Part shown: positions 6,051-12,631 of the stretch, piece by piece
Layout: the number at the start of each line of letters is the position of its first letter
Numbering within the stretch: the first letter of the stretch is position 1
NCBI GenBank assembly: GCA_047638695.1
Contig: JBLINY010000109.1
Location: 1 to 14,765 of the forward strand
Direction of reading: 5' to 3'
Length of the DNA: 14,765 nt
Source: JAHECQ01 sp047638695
GTDB lineage: Bacteria > Actinomycetota > Acidimicrobiia > Acidimicrobiales > SZUA-35
Position numbers and translations under genes: made by a program
Notes under the pieces: generated by a model
The model's input: the letters and a program-made list of their open reading frames with translations, nothing else
Database searches by the model: none
What the model was told of the DNA's origin: nothing

Positions 6051-7247
6051 ATGACCCCTGATCTCACCCAAAACCGGACGAAGTCGGGGATCGGCATTGC
6101 CACCGTGATCGTGAGTACCACGACCGTGGTCTCCCATAGCTTTGCCCGATCGTCCTATGGGCTGCTCATTCCAGCGATCGAGGATTCGCTCGATCTGACC
6201 CACGCTCAGGCTGGAGTCGGCGGCACCATCACCTACGCCGGGTTTTTCGTCGCCACTCTGTTGGTGGCGTCGATCTCGGGAAGAATCGAACCAGTGACGC
6301 TGATGCGCGTCGGGTTGGCTGTCGCCGCCGTTGGTTTCACAATCAATGCATTGGCGCCCAACTACCCCGTGTTGCTGTTTGGGCTGGCGCTTGGCGGTGC
6401 GGCGGGGGCAGGTATCTGGATCCCGGCCCCAGCGGTGGCCACGGTCGGCGTGTCGCCCGAGCGCCGAGGCCTGGTGATTGGTTTGCTCACCACGACAATT
6501 GGATTGGGCATCCTGGTGGTCGCCATCGGCACCGCCGTTATCCGCGCCGTGTTCGACGATGACGGCCTGTGGCGACCGGTGTGGGCTTTCGAGGCCACGG
6601 TCGCCCTGCTGCTGCTTGTGCTGATGGTCAAGGTGGTCCGAGTCGGGCAAACACCTCGGGTTGAGGGTGGTGGAGTGAACCTGGACTTGCTGCGCACCGT
6701 GCCGGGGTGGTCGAAGATCACACTGGCGTACTCGCTGTACGCCATCGCCGGCGGTGGCTTCTTCTCCTTCGTGGTGGCGGCTTTGGAGCAGGATGGCGGT
6801 CTGGCCCGTAGTGGCGCCACAGCTGTTTTTGCCGCTATGGGTCTGGCCGGGGCAGTCGTGGCTCCGATTACCGGCCGCTTGTCTGATCACGTCGGGAGAA
6901 AGCCGGTCATGCTGGGATCACTGGCTGCGGTGGCGACGGCGGCCATGGCGGTAGCCCTCGGCCCGCAGTGGGCCGTGATCGCCGGGTCCGTACTCTTTGG
7001 ATCGGTTGCCGGCAGCTTCCCCACCCAGGTGGCGACCTACATCCGCGATCATGTCGAGGCCCGGGTCTTCGCCGGCGCATTCGCCACCATGCTCCTCTTC
7101 TTCTCGGTGGCCGCCATTGCCGCCCCGACCCTCATGGGCTGGCTGGCCGACGTGACCGGTTCCTTCACCGTTCCGTATCTGTGCCTGGCCGGGCTTGCCA
7201 CGACCATTGTGCTTATCGTCCTGCGATTGCCAAGCTCGGCCGAATAG
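6051..7247 (+). CDS. Major facilitator superfamily transporter
   Basis: The 398-residue protein is almost entirely hydrophobic, with about 12 membrane segments in two six-helix halves joined by a polar loop near residues 195-220. The conserved cytoplasmic loop between the second and third helices of the C-terminal half is clear (GRLSDHVGRKP, 275-285), and its N-terminal counterpart is weaker (SGRIEPVTLMR, 76-86). SPERRGLVIGL (135-145) resembles the loop before helix 5. Members in this size class move sugars, organic acids, aromatic acids or drugs by proton symport or antiport. The ATG at 6051 is the first in-frame start and lacks a strong Shine-Dalgarno. It is divergent from the FAD oxidoreductase/hydroxyacid dehydrogenase operon, so import of that operon's substrate is plausible, but not shown. 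Confidence 0.9.
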   Translation: MTPDLTQNRTKSGIGIATVIVSTTTVVSHSFARSSYGLLIPAIEDSLDLTHAQAGVGGTITYAGFFVATLLVASISGRIEPVTLMRVGLAVAAVGFTINALAPNYPVLLFGLALGGAAGAGIWIPAPAVATVGVSPERRGLVIGLLTTTIGLGILVVAIGTAVIRAVFDDDGLWRPVWAFEATVALLLLVLMVKVVRVGQTPRVEGGGVNLDLLRTVPGWSKITLAYSLYAIAGGGFFSFVVAALEQDGGLARSGATAVFAAMGLAGAVVAPITGRLSDHVGRKPVMLGSLAAVATAAMAVALGPQWAVIAGSVLFGSVAGSFPTQVATYIRDHVEARVFAGAFATMLLFFSVAAIAAPTLMGWLADVTGSFTVPYLCLAGLATTIVLIVLRLPSSAE

Positions 7248-7365
7248 CGAGCCCCCGTTACCGGGCGTCGGCGCTCAAGCGCATCAGCGCCTATTGGCCA
7301 AGGAACCAACCACCCAACCCACAGGTCGTCGACTTCCTCACAGTTCTCAAAGGCAGCCTCAAACC

Positions 7366-7381
7366 CGCTGGGTAACCAGCG
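7366..7381. terminator. GNRA-capped stem-loop between convergent genes
   Basis: CGCTGG (7366-7371) pairs with CCAGCG (7376-7381) around the tetraloop GTAA. It stands six bases past the stop of the minus-strand LLM gene, in the 140-base gap where the MFS and LLM genes converge. There is no T-tract on either side, so it may only help termination or protect mRNA ends. The rest of the gap (7248-7365) shows no gene. Confidence 0.35.
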
Positions 7382-7387
7382 ACCGGT

Positions 7388-8299
7388 TCAGATGAGCGAT
7401 GCCCAGACATCCTCTCGTATACGACGCAACATCTCGAGGTGCTCGTCCACGTTCATGCTGACGGGGTCGGCATCTAGGTCGTGGATGCCCGGCAGGTGGA
7501 GGCCTAGGCGGGTGACGCCGGCGTTGATGAAGGTCTGTAGTTGGGTCGACAGAGCATCCAGATCGTCGCTGGCTGCCACGGTCGCCTGGAGTGGAAAGGT
7601 GTCCGGGTCCTTGCCGTACTTCTCGAGCGCGGGGTGAAGTCGGCTGACGAACTCCGCCGCATCGTCGGGCTTGAACCGTGTCCGAGCGATCCAGCCGTCG
7701 CAAAGACGTGCCGTGCGATCCACCGCGATGTCCGATTCTCCGCCGTAGAGGATCGGAGGGCCCCCGGCGGTGAAGGGCTTCGGGTTCATCGACAGATGGT
7801 CGGCGTGCTCGGCTGGGGTGTCGAAGTTGAGCGGCTCGGCGCCCCAGCACGCTCGGAGGACCGAAATGTCGTCCTCCATCCGCTTGCCGCGAGTCTTGAA
7901 CTCCTTGCCCAAGCCCTCGAACTCGGCCTCCTGCCAGCCGATGCCGATACCGAGCCGGAACCGGCCCTGCGAGAGGATGTCGACCTCGGCCGCCTGTTTG
8001 GCCACGATCGGGGCCTGGCGCTGGGGGAGGACGAGGACGCTGGTGGTCAGGGCCGGTTTCTCGGTCTGGCCGGCCAGCCAGGCGAGAAAGGTGAAGATCT
8101 CGTGCTGGATAGTGCCGCCGGCGTAGCTGCCTACCGAACGAGTGTCGGTCGGGTGCGCGTAGAAGATGTGATCGGCCATCCCGAGCCACTCGAAGCCGAG
8201 CTCCTCCGCGCCCTGAGCCCAGTCCTTGAGCTGTGACAGGTCAAAGTCCCATTGCCAGGCCGGAAGCTGCGCACCGAGTTCGAGATCCACGATCCCCAT
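7388..8299 (-). CDS. LLM-class F420-dependent oxidoreductase
   Basis: This luciferase-like TIM-barrel protein (303 residues) belongs to the group that in actinobacteria uses coenzyme F420 for hydride transfer. Signatures: ELGFEWLGMADHIFY (33-47), the highly conserved block LPQRQAPIVAKQAAEVD and LSQGRFRLGIGIGWQEAEF (91-127), and PPILYGGES with ARLCDGW (181-203). The ATG at 8299 has GGAGG directly against it, which is too close; the in-frame GTG at 8290 (protein starting VDLELGAQLPAW) lies nine bases after the same GGAGG and may be the true start. F420 rather than FMN use is inferred from family resemblance. It is divergent from the amidohydrolase across a 98-base gap with an inverted repeat. 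Confidence 0.9.
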   Translation of the reverse strand: MGIVDLELGAQLPAWQWDFDLSQLKDWAQGAEELGFEWLGMADHIFYAHPTDTRSVGSYAGGTIQHEIFTFLAWLAGQTEKPALTTSVLVLPQRQAPIVAKQAAEVDILSQGRFRLGIGIGWQEAEFEGLGKEFKTRGKRMEDDISVLRACWGAEPLNFDTPAEHADHLSMNPKPFTAGGPPILYGGESDIAVDRTARLCDGWIARTRFKPDDAAEFVSRLHPALEKYGKDPDTFPLQATVAASDDLDALSTQLQTFINAGVTRLGLHLPGIHDLDADPVSMNVDEHLEMLRRIREDVWASLI

Positions 8300-8330
8300 C
8301 CTCCACCGCCCGGGGATTGGCCGCCACCTG

Positions 8331-8349
8331 GTCGGTAGGGGAGACCGAC
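8331..8349. promoter_or_regulatory. Inverted repeat GTCGGT-N7-ACCGAC, candidate operator
   Basis: Perfect 6-base arms (8331-8336 and 8344-8349) flank a seven-base centre between the divergent LLM oxidoreductase and amidohydrolase genes. The size fits a dimeric repressor such as a TetR-type protein. It could also be a short RNA hairpin in a 5' leader. Confidence 0.35.
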
Positions 8350-8384
8350 TGGGAAGCGCCCAGACACGTTGGCTCGGTCGCTAT

Positions 8385-8390
8385 TACTGT
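8385..8390 (+). promoter_or_regulatory. Possible -10 element (TACTGT) for a leaderless amidohydrolase transcript
   Basis: TACTGT fits TANNNT and ends seven bases before the ATG at 8398. No Shine-Dalgarno is present there, so transcription starting at the ATG would explain how the gene is read. No good -35 hexamer was seen. Confidence 0.35.
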
Positions 8391-8397
8391 TGCGTCC

Positions 8398-9591
8398 ATG
8401 ACCGCGACACTGGCCGCTGACGTTTTTGACGGAATCAAGATCATCGATTCGGACACCCACCTGTCCGAGCCGGCTGATCTGTGGACTTCGCGGGCGCCGG
8501 CGAGGTTCCGCGACCTGGTCCCGCAGCAGCGTGACGTTGGCGGTCGGCGGCGTTGGGTCATCGACGGAGAGATTGATCTTGGTGGAGTGGGTGCGTCGTC
8601 GGTTGTTGGTCCCGATGGAGAGAAGATCTATGGCGTCAGCTGGATGAAACTGTCCTCTGACGAGGTACACGCCGCCTCGTCGCAGATTCCGGCTCGGCTC
8701 GAAATGATGGACCGGCTAGGTGTCCACGCCCAGATCATGTATCCGAACCTCGCTGGTTTCGGGAACCAGGCCTTTCTGCAGGTGCAGGACCCTGAGCTTC
8801 GGCTTCTGTGCGCCCAGATCTACAACGACGCTGGCGCAGAACATCAGGAGCAGTCAGGTGAACGGATCTTCACGATGGCCCTGGTGCCGTGGTGGGACAT
8901 CGAGGCTTCGGTGGCCGAAGTACGGCGGTGCGCCGAGATGGGTATGCGCGGTGTGGTGACCTGCTCGAACCCCGAGGACGCGGGTCTGCCCGATCTGGCT
9001 CAACCAGAGTGGGCGCCGTTCTTTGACGCATGCGCCGAGCTCGAGATGCCCATCAACTTTCACATTGGGTCAAGCCAGCGCGAGATGGACTTCTACGGCA
9101 AGACGTCGTGGCCCTCCCACGGCAGCGAGACCCGGCTTGCCATCGGCTCAGCGAACCTGTTCATGGGCAACGCCCGAGTGATTGGCAACCTGATCTACTC
9201 CGGGGTGGCCGAGCGGCATCCGGACTGCTCGTTCGTGTCGGTTGAGAGTGGGATCGGGTGGTTGCCCTTCTATCTCGATGCGCTTGACTACGAGATGCAA
9301 GAGACCATGCCCAATGACTCGAAGAAGCTGTCGTTGCTGCCCTCGGAGTACTTCAAACGGCAGTTCTACGGCTGCTTCTGGTTCGAGCGCACCGGGCTGG
9401 CTACAGCCATCGAGTCGTTGGGGGCCGATCGCGTGTTGTTCGAGACAGACTTTCCGCATCCCACCTGCCTCTACCCGGACGGCCAGGACCACATCCGCGA
9501 GTCACTCGCCGAGCTCGACGACGCTACGAGGCGGCTCGTGCTGCAAGACAACGCCGCCAGCCTGTACCGCATCTCGCTCGACGACGTCTGA
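8398..9591 (+). CDS. Amidohydrolase family 2 protein (metal-dependent hydrolase/decarboxylase, PF04909-like)
   Basis: This TIM-barrel enzyme has 397 residues from the chosen start. Metal and active-site positions are visible: D19-x-H21 in IIDSDTHLSEP, H222 in NFHIGS, and D351 in ETDFPHPTCLYPD, followed by a C-terminal helix containing NAASLYRI, as is typical. Members include decarboxylases of the ACMSD and gamma-resorcylate type as well as hydrolases; the many actinobacterial paralogs are mostly uncharacterised. I chose the ATG at 8398 because the barrel begins right after it. An open frame continues back to 8233, but that part runs antisense to the LLM gene and has no family character. Transcription is probably leaderless. 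Convergent with the alpha/beta hydrolase 26 bases later. Confidence 0.9.
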   Translation: MTATLAADVFDGIKIIDSDTHLSEPADLWTSRAPARFRDLVPQQRDVGGRRRWVIDGEIDLGGVGASSVVGPDGEKIYGVSWMKLSSDEVHAASSQIPARLEMMDRLGVHAQIMYPNLAGFGNQAFLQVQDPELRLLCAQIYNDAGAEHQEQSGERIFTMALVPWWDIEASVAEVRRCAEMGMRGVVTCSNPEDAGLPDLAQPEWAPFFDACAELEMPINFHIGSSQREMDFYGKTSWPSHGSETRLAIGSANLFMGNARVIGNLIYSGVAERHPDCSFVSVESGIGWLPFYLDALDYEMQETMPNDSKKLSLLPSEYFKRQFYGCFWFERTGLATAIESLGADRVLFETDFPHPTCLYPDGQDHIRESLAELDDATRRLVLQDNAASLYRISLDDV

Positions 9592-9617
9592 ACACAGCAC
9601 GATGTCGGCCACCCGGA

Positions 9618-10391
9618 TCAATTGGTCACGTGATCGGTGAGGAAGTTCTCCATCATCGAGTTCACCTGATCGGGTACCTCGAGCATGTTGAAGTGGCCGG
9701 CACCCACAGTCTGACCGGTGACCACGCCGGGAAGGACGGCGCGCAGCCGGCTCGGTGAACATGCCGGCTGGGCCGCCGCAATGTGAAGCACAGGCACGGC
9801 ACAGGCCAGGGCTGCGGCATGACCGTCCCAATCGCGCAGCGAGGCGACCTCGCCGGCGAATACCCGGTCATCAACGACTGCAGCCCGCACGCAGACCTCT
9901 TCACGGATCGCTGGGTCGTGGCCCTCAAGAAAGAAGCTGGTGAACACACGCCGCCGGGTCGAGTCCACCCCGTGCCGCTCCATGGCATCGAGCATTGCCT
10001 GGAAACCGGCCTGGTTGTCATACACGGGTGCCGGGTCGACCAGCACCACTGCCCTGGTGAGGTCAGGATGGGAGGCGGCAAGCTGCAGAGCGATGGCTCC
10101 ACCCATTGAGTGGCCCACCACTATCGGCCGGTCCATGCCTAGCCGGTCAATGAACCAGGCCACGTCGTCGGTGTAGGTGGCGATGTCGAACCCTTCGTCG
10201 GGCGTGTCGCTTTGGCCGTGACCGCGTAGATCGAGCGAGGCGACGTGATGGCGCGGTGCGAAATGGTCGAGCTGCTCGTGGAACGACCACCAGTCGCAAC
10301 TACCACCCGGAACGAACAAGATCGGGGGTGAGCCGCCGCCAGCAGTTTCCTCATAGGCCAGACGAACACCATCACGGTCAATCGACTTCAT
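9618..10391 (-). CDS. Alpha/beta-fold hydrolase
   Basis: This serine hydrolase has 257 residues. The oxyanion/HG-type loop is FVPGGSCDWWSF (26-37), followed by LDLRGHGQSD (53-62), the nucleophile elbow GHSMGG with S95, and the catalytic histidine in GAGHFNMLE (H233). The acid usually found after strand beta-7 is absent: the segment PVLHIAAAQPACSP (200-213) has no Asp or Glu. D119 after beta-6 (VVLVDPAP) could serve instead. The ATG at 10391 is preceded on the minus strand by GGAAAGG with eight bases spacing and fits the first strand (SIDRDGVRLAYEE); a longer frame up to 10463 looks non-coding. Substrate could be an ester, epoxide or C-C bond; not decidable here. Confidence 0.9.
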   Translation of the reverse strand: MKSIDRDGVRLAYEETAGGGSPPILFVPGGSCDWWSFHEQLDHFAPRHHVASLDLRGHGQSDTPDEGFDIATYTDDVAWFIDRLGMDRPIVVGHSMGGAIALQLAASHPDLTRAVVLVDPAPVYDNQAGFQAMLDAMERHGVDSTRRRVFTSFFLEGHDPAIREEVCVRAAVVDDRVFAGEVASLRDWDGHAAALACAVPVLHIAAAQPACSPSRLRAVLPGVVTGQTVGAGHFNMLEVPDQVNSMMENFLTDHVTN

Positions 10392-10505
10392 GAAGCGAAC
10401 CTTTCCACAGCAGGAACCCCTCGGCGTAGGCCGTGCTCGAAGAGTCGACGTCGGCGCAGTCATCTTGGCCGGTCGTAAGTAGCGCGACGCTCAGTCGACC
10501 ATAGG

Positions 10506-10511
10506 TAGGTT
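10506..10511 (+). promoter_or_regulatory. Possible -10 element (TAGGTT) for a leaderless transcript of the small membrane protein
   Basis: TAGGTT-GCCGGC-GTG places a TANNNT hexamer six bases before the start codon at 10518, as in leaderless actinobacterial genes. The upstream 10392-10505 gap shows no gene; it contains the palindrome CGACGTCG at 10446-10453. Confidence 0.3.
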
Positions 10512-10517
10512 GCCGGC

Positions 10518-10931
10518 GTGGCCGAGCTACTGAGCGACGAACAACGACGTGATGCAGCAGCCGGCGACGTCAACGTGCTGGCGACTCTGATGCTCATCGG
10601 AAGTTCGATCTTCGCCTTGGTCAACCTCTGGATCGGAACGATGAGTTGGATCGCCGTCGTGTTGTCGATCTCATCAACGTTGGCGTGGTCACTCGGGCTT
10701 TGGCGACGCTCGCCGGTCACGACTTCGTTCGTCAAGATGGGCTTCGGGTTTAGCGGTCTGGCTGCCCCGATCTTCGGTCTGCTCGGCAGCGTCGCCGGCA
10801 TCGTCGGATTCACGTGGGGCTGGGCACTGCTCGGTGGAGCGGTGGTCTACTTCGCGTTCTCCGTGCTCGGCCTCGAGATCATCGAGCGAGCGCACGACAC
10901 GGGCGTGATCGAGCGGTACTCGTCAGACTGA
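10518..10931 (+). CDS. Small integral membrane protein of unknown function
   Basis: The 137-residue protein has a short hydrophilic N terminus (MAELLSDEQRRDAAAGD), then four hydrophobic stretches at about 20-38, 42-62, 75-98 and 99-120, and a charged tail (ERAHDTGVIERYSSD) likely in the cytoplasm. A basic loop, WRRSPVTTS, separates the second and third helices, consistent with a cytoplasmic turn. I do not recognise the family. The GTG at 10518 is the first possible start and has no clear Shine-Dalgarno. It stands alone between two minus-strand genes, with codon use like its neighbours, so it is probably a real gene. Confidence 0.65.
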   Translation: MAELLSDEQRRDAAAGDVNVLATLMLIGSSIFALVNLWIGTMSWIAVVLSISSTLAWSLGLWRRSPVTTSFVKMGFGFSGLAAPIFGLLGSVAGIVGFTWGWALLGGAVVYFAFSVLGLEIIERAHDTGVIERYSSD

Positions 10932-10984
10932 CCGGCCACAGATCCCGAGGCTCGAGCGGGTAGCGGTGACCATTGGCGTGGGGA

Positions 10985-11383
10985 CTAGTTGAATTTTGAG
11001 TAGTCCTCGCGGTTGGCGATGATCGTGTGACGCTCGGTGCCGTTCTCACGGTGAACGTTGCCTACCGCGTAGTCCGCAGAAGCCAGCATGTCGAGGAAGG
11101 CGCCCGGCGTCGGGTACCAGATCAACGACACGTAGTCCCAGTCCCCGTCGGCAGCGGGGCCGAAGGCCACGGCGCCGGCTTCGCCGGCCCACAGCACCGT
11201 TCCGCCCCGTCCTTTGAGCAGTGGGATGATGTGAGCGCTGTAACGCCGGTAGGCGTCCCAGCCAGTTCCGTCGCCATCGAGTGACTGGTTGCGGAACTTC
11301 ATCAGGTTGAGCATCACGACCGGCATATCAGGGTCGAGTCCTTCAACCGCGTCGACGTGCAACGACTTGCTCAGTTCAGACAT
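10985..11383 (-). CDS. DUF1330 family protein
   Basis: The 132-residue protein matches the DUF1330 (dimeric alpha/beta barrel) pattern: PVVMLNLMKFR (21-31), a Tyr-rich helix DAYRRYSAHIIPLLKGRGG (43-61), WAGEAGAVAFG (65-75), then WDYVSLIWYPTPGAFLDML (82-100) and a C-terminal strand ending HTIIANRED. Proteins of this family are small ferredoxin-like fold dimers of unknown or varied activity, frequent near catabolic enzymes. The ATG at 11383 is well supported by GGGAG six bases upstream on the minus strand. It is separated from the next plus-strand feature by only 32 bases. Confidence 0.8.
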   Translation of the reverse strand: MSELSKSLHVDAVEGLDPDMPVVMLNLMKFRNQSLDGDGTGWDAYRRYSAHIIPLLKGRGGTVLWAGEAGAVAFGPAADGDWDYVSLIWYPTPGAFLDMLASADYAVGNVHRENGTERHTIIANREDYSKFN

Positions 11384-11415
11384 TCGAATCTCCCGGGTCG
11401 GCGCCAGCAGGCTAG

Positions 11416-11724
11416 GTGGGGGGTTTCCGGGCGCGCCATTGGGGCGGCCCCGAGAGCGACTATTTAATACTCAAGAACGGCGAGACCACGATCGGGCTGT
11501 TCCACGGAATGTTCGAGGGGAACATCTTGACGTTCAATCCGCGGCTGACAAACCGGATGGAGCGGATCGAAACATTCACCGATGTCCGCGATATTCAGCG
11601 GACGCTCGATGCCTCGAATACTGAGATCAAGGATCGGGTCGATCCAGAGTCGAGTGATGGACCGGTCTCGATGGCGCTCGTCGATCCCGACGGAAACTCA
11701 ATCCTGATCGACCAGTTCTTCTGA
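11416..11724 (+). pseudogene. VOC/glyoxalase-family protein lacking its N-terminal part
   Basis: From about residue 14 (DYLILKNGETTIGLFHGMFEG) to the end (GPVSMALVDPDGNSILIDQFF) the frame reads as the second part of a VOC-superfamily protein, including ILTFNPRL, the helix TDVRDIQRTLD and the closing strand LVDPDGN. The opening beta-alpha-beta-beta unit, with VSLAVKDLxxSxxFYxxLGF-like sequence of roughly 45 residues, is missing. TAG 11413-11415 lies directly before the only possible start (GTG 11416), there is no Shine-Dalgarno, and further upstream the DNA belongs to the divergent DUF1330 gene. I infer a 5' deletion that fused the remainder to unrelated sequence near 11420-11455. The rest of the frame is undamaged, so loss may be recent. 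Confidence 0.65.
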
Positions 11725-11766
11725 GCCGAACGTTGCCCCGCCTCACAACACCAGATGGCGGTTGTT

Positions 11767-12405
11767 TCAGGGGATCCCGATGACTTCGACGCCGTGCAGC
11801 AACTCGGCAACAGTCAGGTCCATGAACGGGTCCGGGGCCACGGCGGAGAAGTGGGCTCTTGCCGCCGCACGGTCGCGAAACCACAGCTCGGCCGCGCCGA
11901 GGAATGGTGGTTCGCTGCGATGTTGGTCGGCGATTGACACGACGTAGCGCAACCCGCCGGCGGCTTCGAAACCTGCCGCCACATTTGGTGCGTGCAAGCG
12001 AAGCCACGCATCGCGGGCGGCCTCGGCATCGCCGCCGTCGAGGAGTTTCACGAGGGCGGTCACCTTGTGGGCATCGGCCGGTCGAGGGCCCGGGACGATC
12101 ACGTGCTCGGTGGTCTCCAACCGGTTCGCGGGTTCGACGAGATCGCCGAAGCCGTCTTGCGCCACCGCTGAGGTCATCCGGCGGCCCTGCTCGTGGCGGG
12201 CGCGCTGATGGTCGTCGTAGGTGATGCTTGCCATGCCGTCGAACGAGGTGTTGTCGCCCTGGTTGAAAAATGTGACGGAGTACTGGTTCGGGGTGAGGTG
12301 TTCGATCACCCGCGGCATGTGAACGCTACGCCAGCACTCGACGACCTCTTCGTGAGAAACGCCCGTTCGACGCCGCAACGGAAAGAGCATCTTCAACATG
12401 GCCAT
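11767..12405 (-). CDS. Tandem EthD-domain protein
   Basis: From the ATG at 12405 the protein has 212 residues and two similar halves. Each half has a ferredoxin-like opening and a W-x-x-x-H-x-P motif: WRSVHMP (25-31, H29) and WLRLHAP (134-140, H138). The first half begins MLKMLFPLRRRTGVSHEE, the second HKVTALVKLLDGG. EthD proteins are dimeric alpha/beta-barrel proteins found beside oxygenases in degradation clusters; some have a Dabb-type role, but most activities are unknown. With two copies, one chain could form the barrel alone. The frame stays open back to 12720, but that part is antisense to the next gene's 5' region and looks non-coding. No good Shine-Dalgarno; ATG 12399 is an alternative start. 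Confidence 0.78.
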   Translation of the reverse strand: MAMLKMLFPLRRRTGVSHEEVVECWRSVHMPRVIEHLTPNQYSVTFFNQGDNTSFDGMASITYDDHQRARHEQGRRMTSAVAQDGFGDLVEPANRLETTEHVIVPGPRPADAHKVTALVKLLDGGDAEAARDAWLRLHAPNVAAGFEAAGGLRYVVSIADQHRSEPPFLGAAELWFRDRAAARAHFSAVAPDPFMDLTVAELLHGVEVIGIP

Positions 12406-12505
12406 GACGGTCAGCTTGTCAGACCGCCGGAAGACGAACACAGAGCTGGCCGATGAGGACGCGCTGGGAGCAACGCCTGACTCGGCACGATGGCTTTGTA
12501 TCGGT

Positions 12506-12558
12506 ATGACGGGCTCCGGCGTGGAATGCTGAATCGCCCAAGCGAGATAGCCCGTTAT
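12506..12558. repeat. Imperfect inverted repeat in the divergent EthD/monooxygenase gap
   Basis: ATGACGGGCT (12506-12515) and AGCCCGTTAT (12549-12558) are inverted copies with one mismatch and 33 bases between. They lie just before the ribosome binding site of the leader ORF, so may be paired operator half-sites or a large hairpin. The spacing is long, so this is weak. The gap 12406-12571 holds no other visible feature. Confidence 0.25.
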
Positions 12559-12571
12559 GTAGGAGGCCGCC

Positions 12572-12631
12572 ATGTCGTTGGTTATGTCCGAAGGTAGCGA
12601 CCCAACCGGGCCAGACTGCGTCGGGGCATGA
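12572..12631 (+). CDS. Short leader ORF (19 residues) coupled to the downstream monooxygenase-like gene
   Basis: ATG 12572 follows a strong Shine-Dalgarno, AGGAGG (12561-12566), at five bases spacing, and reads MSLVMSEGSDPTGPDCVGA before TGA 12629-12631. The stop overlaps the ATG of the next gene in ATGA. The next gene has only a poor ribosome binding site (GGGG immediately upstream), so ribosomes finishing the leader probably start it by re-initiation. The peptide shows no run of a single amino acid that would point to attenuation. It could be a real leader, or a coincidence of a good ribosome binding site. Confidence 0.45.
   Translation: MSLVMSEGSDPTGPDCVGA

Noticed and set aside
5943..6890. 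Long minus-strand frame of 315 codons opposite the MFS gene
   Set aside because: It is rich in Gln, His, Arg and Asp with no domain character and lies entirely opposite a well-supported transporter; it is a codon-bias shadow.
7270..7291. GGCGCT...AGCGCC inverted repeat as a terminator for the MFS gene
   Set aside because: A 6-bp stem with a 10-base loop and no following T-tract; it is too weak to call in GC-rich DNA.
7359..8189. Second minus-strand frame of 276 codons overlapping the LLM gene
   Set aside because: Arg/Pro-rich text without motifs; the +1-shifted frame contains the conserved LLM blocks.
8233..8397. Upstream extension of the amidohydrolase frame (55 codons)
   Set aside because: Much of it is antisense to the LLM start region, has no family character, and the barrel begins right after ATG 8398, which has a -10-like element at the correct distance.
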